Assembly (NCBI RefSeq): GCF_011759605.1
Contig: NZ_JAAOYX010000003.1
Coordinates: 172,008 to 236,007, forward strand
DNA: 64,000 nt
Reading direction: 5' to 3'
Source: Luteibacter sp. SG786
GTDB lineage: Bacteria; Pseudomonadota; Gammaproteobacteria; Xanthomonadales; Rhodanobacteraceae
Of the stretch, positions 1 through 9,038 are shown piece by piece. Position 1 is the stretch's first letter; each line of letters opens with the position of its first letter. The translations under genes were made by a program, and so were the position numbers. The notes beneath the pieces are model-generated. The model saw nothing but the letters and a program-made list of their open reading frames with translations. It did not search any database and was not told the origin of the DNA.

Positions 1-171
1 GTAACGGACTTTCCCGACGTGTCGGGCTGGCATAGGGAAGCCGGGCATTCTCTCAGAAGCCGGGGCCCGCACGCAAGCCGGACTGTGCGGCGCGGCGGGT
101 TGTGTGAAACAATCCGTGCTTTCGTGCCAGCGGCACACGACCCCACACGACGCTCTTTCGAGGACCACGCA

Positions 172-663
172 ATGGCAGACATCAACGCCAACGGCCAGGC
201 CGGCCAGCCGCAGCTCGTGCTGCAGAAGATCTACGTGAAGGACGCCTCCTTCGAAGCCCCGAACGCCCCGCAGGTGTTCCAGGAAATGGGCGAGACCGAA
301 GCACAGCCCCAGGTCCAGCTCAACCTGGGCCACAAGGCCGTCGACCTCGGCAACGACCTCTTCGAGGTGGTGCTGAGCCTCACGCTCACCTGCAACCTGG
401 GCGAGCGCACCGCCTACCTCGCCGAAGTCCACCAGGCCGGCATCTTCGGCATCGCCGGTTTCTCGGGCGACGACCGCGACGGCATCCTCGGTTCGTACTG
501 CCCGAACCTCCTGTTCCCGTACGCGCGCCAGATGGTCTCCGCCATGATCCAGGAAGGCGGTTTCCCGCCGTTCCTGCTCCAGCCGATCAACTTCGATGCC
601 CTCTACGCCGAACAGCAGCGCCAGCAGCTCGAAGGCGCAGGTACTCACTCGCTCAACAGCTGA
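172..663 (+). CDS. secB: Protein-export chaperone SecB
   Basis: SecB is a cytoplasmic homotetrameric chaperone that holds preproteins unfolded and hands them to SecA at the Sec translocon. The 163-residue length is normal for the family. The central segment with LNLGHKAVDL and the cysteine-containing stretch GSYCPNLLFPYARQ are typical of SecB. I start at the ATG at 172, because the reading frame upstream of it has no SecB similarity and a GAGGA-like site lies just before this ATG. gpsA follows after 3 bases on the same strand; secB-gpsA is a long-conserved gammaproteobacterial pair, so the two are probably one operon. No clear promoter was recognised in the 171 bases upstream. Confidence 0.95.
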   Translation: MADINANGQAGQPQLVLQKIYVKDASFEAPNAPQVFQEMGETEAQPQVQLNLGHKAVDLGNDLFEVVLSLTLTCNLGERTAYLAEVHQAGIFGIAGFSGDDRDGILGSYCPNLLFPYARQMVSAMIQEGGFPPFLLQPINFDALYAEQQRQQLEGAGTHSLNS

Positions 664-666
664 GCG

Positions 667-1701
667 ATGAGCGCCACCTCCCGACCCACCGTCGCCGTCC
701 TCGGCGCCGGGTCATGGGGCACCGCGCTGGCAGCCCTGCTGGCGCGTAACGACGTTCCCACGCGCCTGTGGGGCCGCGACGCCGAGGCGCTCGCGGCCAT
801 GGCCGCGGCGCGTCGCAATCTGCGCTACCTGCCTGATCTCGACCTCCCGCCGGAACTGGTCTACGAGGCCGATCTCGCCACCGTGCTGCGGGGCGCCGGC
901 ATCGTGCTGCTGGTGGTGCCGAGCCACGCCTTCGCCGCCATGCTCGACCAGATCGTGCCCCTTCTGGAGCCCGACGCCCGGGTCTCCTGGGCCACGAAGG
1001 GCTTCGAGACCGGCACGGGGCGCTTCCTGCACGAGCTGGTGAACGAGAAACTCCCAGGCCGCCCGGCGGCAGTCGTCACGGGCCCCTCCTTCGCCCGCGA
1101 GGTCACCGCCGGCCTGCCGAGCGCGGTCACCGTGCACGCCACCGACGAAGCGTTCGGCAAGGAACTGGCCGTGCTGCTGCATGCGCCGAATTTCCGCGCC
1201 TATACGGGCAACGACATCCTGGGCGCCGAACTCGGCGGCGCCATGAAGAACGTGCTGGCCGTGGCCACCGGCGTGGCCGATGGCATGGAGCTCGGCCTGA
1301 ACGCCCGCGCCGGCCTCATTACCCGGGGCATGAACGAGATGCTGCGGTTGGGGGTGGCCCTGGGGGCTCGGGCGGAAACCCTCATGGGGCTGGCCGGCCT
1401 GGGCGACCTCGTGCTCACCTGCACGGGCGACCTCTCGCGCAACCGCCGGCTGGGTCTCGCGCTCGGTCGGGGCGTTCCGCTGCCCGAGGCCATCCGCCAG
1501 ATCGGCCAGGTGGTCGAAAGCGTGGTCACGGCGGACGAAGTTGCCCGTCTGGCCGGCTTCCACGGCCTCGACCTGCCGATTTCCGCCGGTGTGCGGGCGG
1601 TGCTCCATGGCGAGGTCACGCCCGAGGAAGCCCTGCGCACACTGATGGGTCGTGAGCAGAAGGCCGAATATCCCGTGGATCTCTTCCCCGCACGCGACTG
1701 A
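667..1701 (+). CDS. gpsA: Glycerol-3-phosphate dehydrogenase [NAD(P)+]
   Basis: GpsA reduces dihydroxyacetone phosphate to sn-glycerol 3-phosphate, the backbone precursor for phospholipids, in the cytoplasm. The N-terminus carries the Rossmann signature [12 protein letters not shown] (about residues 10-21). The C-terminal half holds the catalytic-lysine region [13 protein letters not shown] and the substrate-binding stretch [12 protein letters not shown]. At 344 residues it is full length for the family. It begins 3 bases after the secB stop with no strong Shine-Dalgarno site of its own, which suggests translational coupling to secB. Confidence 0.95.
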   Translation: MSATSRPTVAVLGAGSWGTALAALLARNDVPTRLWGRDAEALAAMAAARRNLRYLPDLDLPPELVYEADLATVLRGAGIVLLVVPSHAFAAMLDQIVPLLEPDARVSWATKGFETGTGRFLHELVNEKLPGRPAAVVTGPSFAREVTAGLPSAVTVHATDEAFGKELAVLLHAPNFRAYTGNDILGAELGGAMKNVLAVATGVADGMELGLNARAGLITRGMNEMLRLGVALGARAETLMGLAGLGDLVLTCTGDLSRNRRLGLALGRGVPLPEAIRQIGQVVESVVTADEVARLAGFHGLDLPISAGVRAVLHGEVTPEEALRTLMGREQKAEYPVDLFPARD

Positions 1702-1826
1702 GGCGGCACCCGCAGCCTCCCGTGCTGCCTGAACCGGCCCGGTCCACCGGGTAAAAAGTCCTACGGGTAACGCCTTCGGGCTTTGCTAAGCTTCCTGTTT
1801 TGGTCGCGCGGGCAGGATCGCTACGG

Positions 1827-4800
1827 ATGCATCAACCGGACGACAAGCGCAGGCGGAACGACATCGTGGAGTCGCTGCCGCAGGCGTGGCAGCGAGCCAT
1901 GGGGTCGGCCGCGCGGACGGTCGCCACGGAGGGCTCCGTACTCGGCTTTTTCCTCGAGGGCGTCAACGACGACCACGAGCCCGCCGCGCACCTCGACGTT
2001 GCCCCGGTCCTGCTGACGGTCGGCACGGATGGGCGCTTCTCCCGACCGTTGCCCCTGGATAGCCGGCACCTTCCGGAGGCAACGCTCACGGTGGTGGAGA
2101 AACGCCTCGCCGCCACGCTGCTGGGCCTTCCCCAGACGCTCCGAAAGAGCCGCAGCTACGCGCGGTTCACCGGCGAACTCGGTGACCAGCTGCTTGCCGA
2201 GATCCTGGACAGCGCGCCCTGTTTCTTCGGCGGCGTGGCCGGCCTGCAACTGTCGCGCGGGAAACCGCAGCCGCTGCGCTGGCGTTGGAACCTCGAAAAG
2301 GACGGCAGCCAGAAGCTTTTGCCCGACGTTCCCGCGAGCCAGCGCCTGTTCCGCGTGGGCTCGCTCTGGTTCCTCGACGCCGAACACGCCGAGGTCGGTC
2401 TGCTGGAAGGTGAGCAGGAAGAAAGCGCCTGGCTCGACCTGCCGCCATTGCCACCCGAGAGCACCGCCGCCTTCCGTACGTCGCTGGAAACGACGCGCAT
2501 GGGCCCCCGCGTGCCGGTGCCGCAGGTGTTCGGCGAAGTGCGCCGCGCCGAGGTATCGCCTCGGCCGGTGCTCGTGCTGCACGCCCTGACGCGGCACGCG
2601 CGGCTGGCGGCCGGTACGCCGCCGTTGGCCTATGGGCGCCTGGCCTTCGATTACGCCGGCGAGCGCCTGCCGGGGCGCGGTGGCGAGCCGCTGGTCCGTC
2701 GCATTCGCAACGGCGTGCTGCTGGAGATCGCCCGGCGTCGCGCCGAGGAATTGTCCGCCATGGAAACCCTCGAAACCGCAGGCCTCAATCCGGCGGTGGA
2801 CACCGAGGGCCTTCCCTGGGACATGGCCGACACGCTTCCCGACGACGCATGGCTGTTCCCGGGCAAGGGGTATGCGGGTGCGCTCGAGGTGAACACCCCG
2901 GCCCGCTGGCTCGCCCTGCGGCCGAGGCTCGAGGCCGACGGCTTCCTCCTGGAATACGCCGCGAGCTTTCCGTTCGAAGTCCTCGAGGGGCCGGTGCGCT
3001 GGTATGGCCAGGCGAACGAAGACGACGCGGATCGCGCCTTCGACCTGGAAATCGGCATCGAGGTGGAAGGAAAACGGGTGAACCTGCTGCCCGCGGTGGC
3101 TCAGGCCCTGGCCGAGCACCAGCTCAGCCTCAGCCCGATGCCGGGCGAGGCGGCGGACTCGGTCTGGTACGCCCCCGTGGACGAGCGCCGCCGCGTGCCG
3201 GTGCGCCTGAAGGAACTGCGCGGCCTTCTCGCGCCCCTGGCGGAATACCTGGAGAAACCGCGGCAGCAGTTGCACCTTCCGAGGGTGCAGGCCGGCCGCC
3301 TGGAGGAACTGGCGCAGGCGCTGCCGAGCGGCGGCTCCTTCGAAGCGCCCGAGCGGTTGCGCGGCTTCACGCGCCGCTTGCGCGAGGCGGCCGAGCGCGC
3401 GAGCGACGCAGTACCCGAGGGTCTGCGGGCTGAACTGCGCGGCTACCAGCGCGACGGCCTGCGTTGGATGAACGCGCTCGCCGAAGCCGGTACGGGCGGC
3501 GTGCTCGCCGACGACATGGGTCTCGGCAAGACCTTGCAACTGATCACGCACCTGCTCGCGCTGAAGGAAAGCGGCAACCTCACGTCGCCCGCGCTCGTGG
3601 TCGTGCCGACCAGTCTCGTGCCCAACTGGATCTCGGAAGTGGCGCGCTTCGCGCCTGGCCTCACCCTTCTCGCCCTGCACGGCCCGCAGCGCGCGGAAAC
3701 GTTCACGCGCATCGCCGAGCACGACGTCATCCTGACGACATACGCGCTTTTGCCACGCGATGTCGACACCCTGAAGAAGCAGGCCTTCTCGCTGGTGGTG
3801 CTGGACGAGGCGCAACAGGTGAAGAACCCGCGCACGCAGGCGCGCCGTGCGCTGCTCACGCTGAAGGTGCCGCGTTGCCTGTGCCTTACCGGCACGCCGC
3901 TGGAAAACCACTTGGGCGAACTCTGGTCGCAGATCGACCTTGCCGTGCCAGGGCTGCTCGGCGACGAAGGCGCCTTCCGCCGCCATTATCGCGTGCCGAT
4001 CGAGAAACACCAGGATCTCGAATGCCAGGAGCGGCTCAATCGCCGTATCGCGCCCTTCATCCTTCGCCGCACGAAGGCACAGGTGGCGTCGGAATTGCCG
4101 GCGAAGACGGAAATCACGCGCCGTGTGGTGATGGAACCGAAACAGCGCGACCTCTACGAGAGCCTGCGTCTTTCGCTCGCCGAGGAACTACGCGAGGTGA
4201 TCGCGCAGCGCGGCATCGCGCACAGCGGCATCGTGGTTCTCGATGCGTTGCTCAAGCTGCGCCAGGTCTGCTGCGATCCGCGTCTCGTGAAGCTCGAAGC
4301 CGCGCGCGGCGTGCGCGAGTCGGCGAAGTTCGAGCTGCTGATGGACATGCTGCCCGCGCTACTTGCCGAAGGCCGGCGTGTACTCCTCTTCAGCCAGTTC
4401 ACGGAGATGCTCAAGCTCGTCGCCGGCGAACTCGACCGCCGCCGCATCAGTTATGTCACCCTCACCGGCGAAACGCGCGACCGCGCCGAACCCGTGCAGC
4501 GTTTCCAGGACGGCGAGGTGCCGTTGTTCCTGCTGTCGCTGAAGGCCGGCGGCGTCGGTCTCAACCTCACCAGCGCGGACACGGTGATCCACTACGACCC
4601 GTGGTGGAACCCGGCGGCCGAAGCGCAGGCGAGCGATCGCGCGCACCGCATCGGCCAGGACAAGCCGGTGTTCGTCTACCGCCTCATCACGGCCGGCACG
4701 GTGGAAGAACGCATCGAGGAACTGAAGGCCCGCAAGGCGGAACTTGCCGACGCCGTGCTCGAAGGCGGCGGTAGCCGCGAACGCCTCAGCTTCGACGAAA

Positions 4801-4835
4801 GCGACCTCGACGCGCTACTGGCACCGTCGGTCTGA
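1827..4835 (+). CDS. SNF2-family DEAD/DEAH-box helicase (HepA/RapA-like)
   Basis: This is a Swi2/Snf2-type double-stranded-DNA translocase of about 1002 residues. The helicase core fills the C-terminal half: Walker A DDMGLGKT near residue 562, DEAQ box near 660, TGTPLENHLGELWSQ shortly after, and the C-lobe motif SDRAHRIGQ near 935. The N-terminal ~530 residues resemble the poorly understood front part of bacterial SNF2 proteins; I see no SWIM zinc motif. The ATG at 1827 is preferred over a TTG at 1800. A role in nucleoprotein remodelling or repair is inferred from the family only; the substrate cannot be read from sequence. The gene stands alone between gpsA and the toxin-antitoxin pair. Confidence 0.85.
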   Translation: MHQPDDKRRRNDIVESLPQAWQRAMGSAARTVATEGSVLGFFLEGVNDDHEPAAHLDVAPVLLTVGTDGRFSRPLPLDSRHLPEATLTVVEKRLAATLLGLPQTLRKSRSYARFTGELGDQLLAEILDSAPCFFGGVAGLQLSRGKPQPLRWRWNLEKDGSQKLLPDVPASQRLFRVGSLWFLDAEHAEVGLLEGEQEESAWLDLPPLPPESTAAFRTSLETTRMGPRVPVPQVFGEVRRAEVSPRPVLVLHALTRHARLAAGTPPLAYGRLAFDYAGERLPGRGGEPLVRRIRNGVLLEIARRRAEELSAMETLETAGLNPAVDTEGLPWDMADTLPDDAWLFPGKGYAGALEVNTPARWLALRPRLEADGFLLEYAASFPFEVLEGPVRWYGQANEDDADRAFDLEIGIEVEGKRVNLLPAVAQALAEHQLSLSPMPGEAADSVWYAPVDERRRVPVRLKELRGLLAPLAEYLEKPRQQLHLPRVQAGRLEELAQALPSGGSFEAPERLRGFTRRLREAAERASDAVPEGLRAELRGYQRDGLRWMNALAEAGTGGVLADDMGLGKTLQLITHLLALKESGNLTSPALVVVPTSLVPNWISEVARFAPGLTLLALHGPQRAETFTRIAEHDVILTTYALLPRDVDTLKKQAFSLVVLDEAQQVKNPRTQARRALLTLKVPRCLCLTGTPLENHLGELWSQIDLAVPGLLGDEGAFRRHYRVPIEKHQDLECQERLNRRIAPFILRRTKAQVASELPAKTEITRRVVMEPKQRDLYESLRLSLAEELREVIAQRGIAHSGIVVLDALLKLRQVCCDPRLVKLEAARGVRESAKFELLMDMLPALLAEGRRVLLFSQFTEMLKLVAGELDRRRISYVTLTGETRDRAEPVQRFQDGEVPLFLLSLKAGGVGLNLTSADTVIHYDPWWNPAAEAQASDRAHRIGQDKPVFVYRLITAGTVEERIEELKARKAELADAVLEGGGSRERLSFDESDLDALLAPSV

Positions 4836-4878
4836 TGTCCTCCGGACGCAACACGCGTCGGCCGGGCTCGCTGGTCTT

Positions 4879-4915
4879 GTAATCCATGGGTCACATGCCG
4901 TAACTTATGGGTTAC
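4879..4915. promoter_or_regulatory. Two-site operator of the HigBA module
   Basis: Two 16-bp copies of GTAAYYYATGGGTYAC lie at 4879-4894 and 4900-4915. Each copy has GTAA/TYAC-type dyad ends, the second being GTAAC-n6-GTTAC. Their start-to-start distance is 21 bp, two helical turns, so two dimers would bind the same face. The pair ends 9 bases before the toxin ATG. By analogy with other toxin-antitoxin loci, the HTH antitoxin (alone or with toxin) is the expected ligand; this is inference. Confidence 0.65.
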
Positions 4916-4924
4916 GGTCGATCC

Positions 4925-5227
4925 ATGTACGAGATCGTCCAGAGTGAAACGTTTCGCCGGTGGGTTTCCAGGCTCCGCGACCACATGGTTGTCGCCAGAA
5001 TCCAGGCTCGCCTCCGCCGCATGTCGCTCGGTCATCCGGGCGATGTGAAGCATGTTGGAGAGGGCGTTCGCGAGATGCGCATCGATCACGGCCCGGGTTA
5101 TCGCCTCTACTACATCCACCGACGATCGGTACTCGTGGTCTTGCTGACCGGCGGGGACAAGAGCAGTCAGCAGTCCGATATCGCGCAGGCCATTACGTTG
5201 GCGGCAGCATGGGACCAGAACGAATGA
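4925..5227 (+). CDS. higB: Type II toxin, RelE/ParE (HigB-like) family
   Basis: A 100-residue basic protein with the RelE/ParE fold pattern of the HigB 'host-killing' subgroup. Recognisable parts are ETFRRWVSRLRD near the N-terminus, the DVKHVGEGVREMRI core and the YRLYY strand. Such toxins are usually ribosome-dependent mRNA interferases. The ATG at 4925 gives a family-typical start. The stop codon overlaps the antitoxin ATG (ATGA), so the toxin comes first and the antitoxin second, the order typical of higBA loci. The gene symbol follows family resemblance and order, not a search. Confidence 0.82.
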   Translation: MYEIVQSETFRRWVSRLRDHMVVARIQARLRRMSLGHPGDVKHVGEGVREMRIDHGPGYRLYYIHRRSVLVVLLTGGDKSSQQSDIAQAITLAAAWDQNE

Positions 5228-5508
5228 AAGAGAAATTCACCCGGTGGGACGCCGTCGATCAGCTGCATTCCGAAGTGGAGCAGACGGCCTATCTCAATGC
5301 ATGTCTCGAAGACGATCCCGGTGACGGAAGCCTTGTGAGGGCGGCCCTGGGAGATATCGCTCGCGCACGCGGCATGAGTAGCGTCGCGCGCGCTACGGGT
5401 ATCTCGCGCGAGGGCCTCTATCGAGCCCTGTCGTCAGACGGCAATCCCGAATTCGCGACCGTCATGCGCGTCATGCGCGCGCTGGGTGTCAACCTGCGCG
5501 CGGCATGA
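5224..5508 (+). CDS. higA: Type II antitoxin, HTH (HigA-like) family
   Basis: A 94-residue protein whose C-terminal half is an XRE/Cro-like helix-turn-helix (MSSVARATGISREGLYRAL, then a conserved SSDGNPEF segment). This matches the 'addiction module antidote' family. It neutralises the preceding toxin and probably represses the operon through the two 16-bp sites upstream. Its ATG overlaps the toxin stop by 4 bases, so the two are translationally coupled. The gene ends 9 bases before the convergent glk stop. Confidence 0.82.
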   Translation: MKEKFTRWDAVDQLHSEVEQTAYLNACLEDDPGDGSLVRAALGDIARARGMSSVARATGISREGLYRALSSDGNPEFATVMRVMRALGVNLRAA

Positions 5509-5517
5509 CGCCATGCT

Positions 5518-6558
5518 TCAGCGGCGCAGCGGTGTGCCGCCGGCCTCGACGATCGCCAGCGCCGTGCCGCCGATGAGACCCGGCTCCGGGTTCATGATGG
5601 CCTGTGTGGGCACCGATTCCATCGTGTCGCGGAAACGGCCCTTCGCTTCGAAGCGCTCGCGGAAGTGGCCCTTCTGGATCCACGGCAGGAGGATCGGCGT
5701 CATGCCGCCGGTGAGGTAAACGCCGTCCCACGCACCCAGCGTGAGTACGAGATCGCCGGCCACGCTGCCGAAGATGCCCGCGAACGTTTCGACCGCGCGG
5801 CTGCACATCGGGCAGGATGCGTCGGTGGCGCGGCGCGTGATGTCTTCCGGCGTGATGGCTTCGTCCGGTTTCTGGCCGGAGATCTCGCAGATCGCGTTGT
5901 AGAGGTTCACGAGGCCGGCGCCGCTGATGAGGCGTTCGTTCGACACGCGGCCGTAGTGAAGGTTGAGCACCTTGAGGATCTCGATGTCCTCGGCGCTGTG
6001 CGCGGCGAAGCCGGCATGGCCGCCCTCGGTCTGCAGCACGCTCACCTTGTCGCCACGGATCAGCAGGCCGCCCACGCCAAGACCGGTCCCCGGGCCGACG
6101 ACCACGAAGGTCTGCTCTTCCTTGCTGCCGATCTTCGGGATGGGGGGATTGCCGACCTGCACCAGATCGGCATGACCCTTGGCATCCGGCTTGTCGGTCA
6201 TCAGCATGACCGCCATCGATTGCGCGGCGAAGTCGTTCACGAGGTGGACCCACTCGAGGCCGAGTTCCTTCGTGAGGTTCTTTGCAGAGATGGCCCACGG
6301 ATTGTTCGTGACCTTCACGGTCTCGCCGTTGTCGATGCGACCCGCGGCGGCAATGATGGCGCGCTGGGCCTGGTGGCCCGTTTCCTTGAAGTACTGCTGG
6401 GCAGCTTCGCCGAGCGATGCGTAGTCCTTGACGTGGTAGCGCCGGATGCTTTCCTGAATGAGCGGCGGATCTTCATCCGGATGAGCGATGCCGAAGCGCA
6501 CGTTGGTGCCGCCGAGGTCGGCGAGCAGAGTCGGCGCCGGGGCGCTAACGTTGGCCAT
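5518..6558 (-). CDS. glk: Glucokinase
   Basis: Glucokinase phosphorylates free glucose to glucose 6-phosphate with ATP in the cytoplasm. The 346-residue protein has the N-terminal phosphate-binding motif LLADLGGTNVRFGIAH, the catalytic-Asp segment WVHLVNDFAAQS and GPGTGLGVGGL in the middle. It belongs to the bacterial Glk (group A hexokinase) family. It is transcribed away from the neighbouring sugar-ABC ATPase gene; the 215-bp gap between them holds an 18-bp LacI-type palindrome that could control both. That fits a role for Glk after non-PTS sugar uptake. Confidence 0.92.
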   Translation of the reverse strand: MANVSAPAPTLLADLGGTNVRFGIAHPDEDPPLIQESIRRYHVKDYASLGEAAQQYFKETGHQAQRAIIAAAGRIDNGETVKVTNNPWAISAKNLTKELGLEWVHLVNDFAAQSMAVMLMTDKPDAKGHADLVQVGNPPIPKIGSKEEQTFVVVGPGTGLGVGGLLIRGDKVSVLQTEGGHAGFAAHSAEDIEILKVLNLHYGRVSNERLISGAGLVNLYNAICEISGQKPDEAITPEDITRRATDASCPMCSRAVETFAGIFGSVAGDLVLTLGAWDGVYLTGGMTPILLPWIQKGHFRERFEAKGRFRDTMESVPTQAIMNPEPGLIGGTALAIVEAGGTPLRR

Positions 6559-6683
6559 GTTGAGGAACCTGTCATGTCACGGAAGCCCGCAAGGGTGCCT
6601 CGCGCGGGCGCTGACGTCTAGTGAAGGCCTACTCCGGGCCGGGCTGAAGCCCTACAGGAGGTCGATCGTCCGGCGGAGGCTTT

Positions 6684-6701
6684 GACGTAAACGATTACGT
6701 C
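6684..6701. promoter_or_regulatory. LacI/GalR-type palindromic operator between glk and the sugar ABC ATPase
   Basis: The sequence GACGTAAACGATTACGTC is an 18-bp dyad with a central CG and only one mismatched pair (positions 8 and 11). The CG centre flanked by TAA/TTA arms is the usual shape of LacI/GalR-family operators. It lies 126 bp upstream of glk and 73 bp upstream of the ATPase gene, so it could regulate both directions. No LacI-type gene is visible in the window, so the regulator would be encoded elsewhere. Confidence 0.6.
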
Positions 6702-6773
6702 GGCAGAATACCTTATTGCCCGGGGCAGTGGCAGGCATCGCCCGTCAGCCCCGGGCCCACGGGAGAGCAGGAA

Positions 6774-7868
6774 ATGGCAGCAGTTCGCCTCGACAAGGTG
6801 CGCAAGGTGTATCCGAACGGGCATGTGGCCCTGGAGGAGGCGAGTTTCGAGATTGCGGACGGCGAATTGCTGGTCCTTGTGGGGCCTTCGGGCTGTGGCA
6901 AGACCACGTTGCTGCGGATGATTGCCGGCCTGGAGTCGATCACGGGCGGCACGATGCGCATCGGCGACCGGGTGGTGAACGATGTGGCACCGAAGGATCG
7001 CGACATCGCCATGGTCTTCCAGAATTACGCGCTGTATCCGCACATGACGGTGCGCGAGAACCTCGGCTTCGGGCTGCGCCTGCGTGGCGTGGCACGTGAG
7101 GAGATCGACCGGCGCGTGGCGGTGGCGTCCGACATGCTGGGGCTGAACGAGCGCCTGGAACACCGTCCGGCCGCACTCTCGGGCGGTCAGCGGCAACGTG
7201 TGGCGCTGGGCCGCGCGCTCGTGCGCGATCCGGCGGTGTTCCTGCTCGACGAACCCCTGTCGAACCTCGATGCGAAGCTGCGCCTCTCCACCCGCGTGGA
7301 AATCGCGCGCATCCATCGCCGCCTGGGCGCGACGATGGTCTACGTCACGCACGACCAGATCGAGGCGATGACGCTTGGCCAGCGCATCGTGGTGCTGAAC
7401 GGCGGCGTGGTGCAGCAGCTGGACACACCGATGAACCTCTACAACAGGCCGGCGAACCTCTTCGTGGCGGGATTCCTGGGCAGCCCGGCGATGAACCTCT
7501 TCCACGGCACGCTGCGCCACGCCGATGGTCTGCGACTGGAAACGCACAACGGCGCCATCGCCCTGGGCACGCAGGCGCACGCTCTCGAAGCCTGGGTGGA
7601 CAAGGCGGTCATCGTCGGCATCCGCCCCGAGGACCTGCTTACCGTGGCCGACCACACGGGCGTGGACGAACGCCTGCGCGCGCACGTGGAAGTGGTGGAA
7701 CCGGTGGGCAACGAGGTGTTCCTGAACATGCGGCACGGCGAAGCCGAACTGGTGGCCCGCGTGCCTCCGCATTCGGCGATCCAGCCCGGCACGGAGGTGG
7801 CACTAGGCTTCCAGGGGGAGAGGCTGCATTTCTTCGATCCGGAGACGACGCTGCGCATAGCGGTCTGA
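6774..7868 (+). CDS. ugpC: Sugar ABC transporter ATP-binding protein (UgpC/MsmX/MalK type)
   Basis: This is the ATPase of carbohydrate ABC importers, a cytoplasmic dimer docking on two permeases. Walker A GPSGCGKTT is at about residues 38-46, followed by Q-loop FQNYALYPHMTVREN, signature LSGGQRQR, Walker B VFLLDEPLSNLD and a C-terminal TOBE region with GIRPEDL. The 364-residue length is normal for the MalK/UgpC class. No binding protein or permease gene is adjacent, so it is an orphan ATPase that may serve several uptake systems, as MsmX does. A good AGCAGGAA ribosome site precedes the ATG. The symbol denotes the class; the transported sugar is unknown. Confidence 0.85.
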   Translation: MAAVRLDKVRKVYPNGHVALEEASFEIADGELLVLVGPSGCGKTTLLRMIAGLESITGGTMRIGDRVVNDVAPKDRDIAMVFQNYALYPHMTVRENLGFGLRLRGVAREEIDRRVAVASDMLGLNERLEHRPAALSGGQRQRVALGRALVRDPAVFLLDEPLSNLDAKLRLSTRVEIARIHRRLGATMVYVTHDQIEAMTLGQRIVVLNGGVVQQLDTPMNLYNRPANLFVAGFLGSPAMNLFHGTLRHADGLRLETHNGAIALGTQAHALEAWVDKAVIVGIRPEDLLTVADHTGVDERLRAHVEVVEPVGNEVFLNMRHGEAELVARVPPHSAIQPGTEVALGFQGERLHFFDPETTLRIAV

Positions 7869-7939
7869 GCGAGCGCCCGTTCGCGTACCGGTGCCGCCTG
7901 CGACGCCGTGTCCACCGGCGGCGGGGCCGTGAGGAGTAA

Positions 7940-8962
<1,023 letters not shown>

Positions 8963-9038
8963 TCCCACTCGCACAGGATTCGCCAAAACGCCGGTCCGCC
9001 CGCATGACATAATCCTTGCGACTTATCGGGGAGCCGGG

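Noticed and set aside
1821..4010. 729-codon open frame on the minus strand opposite the SNF2 helicase
   Set aside because: The helicase motifs are intact on the plus strand and the antisense frame lacks recognisable motifs.
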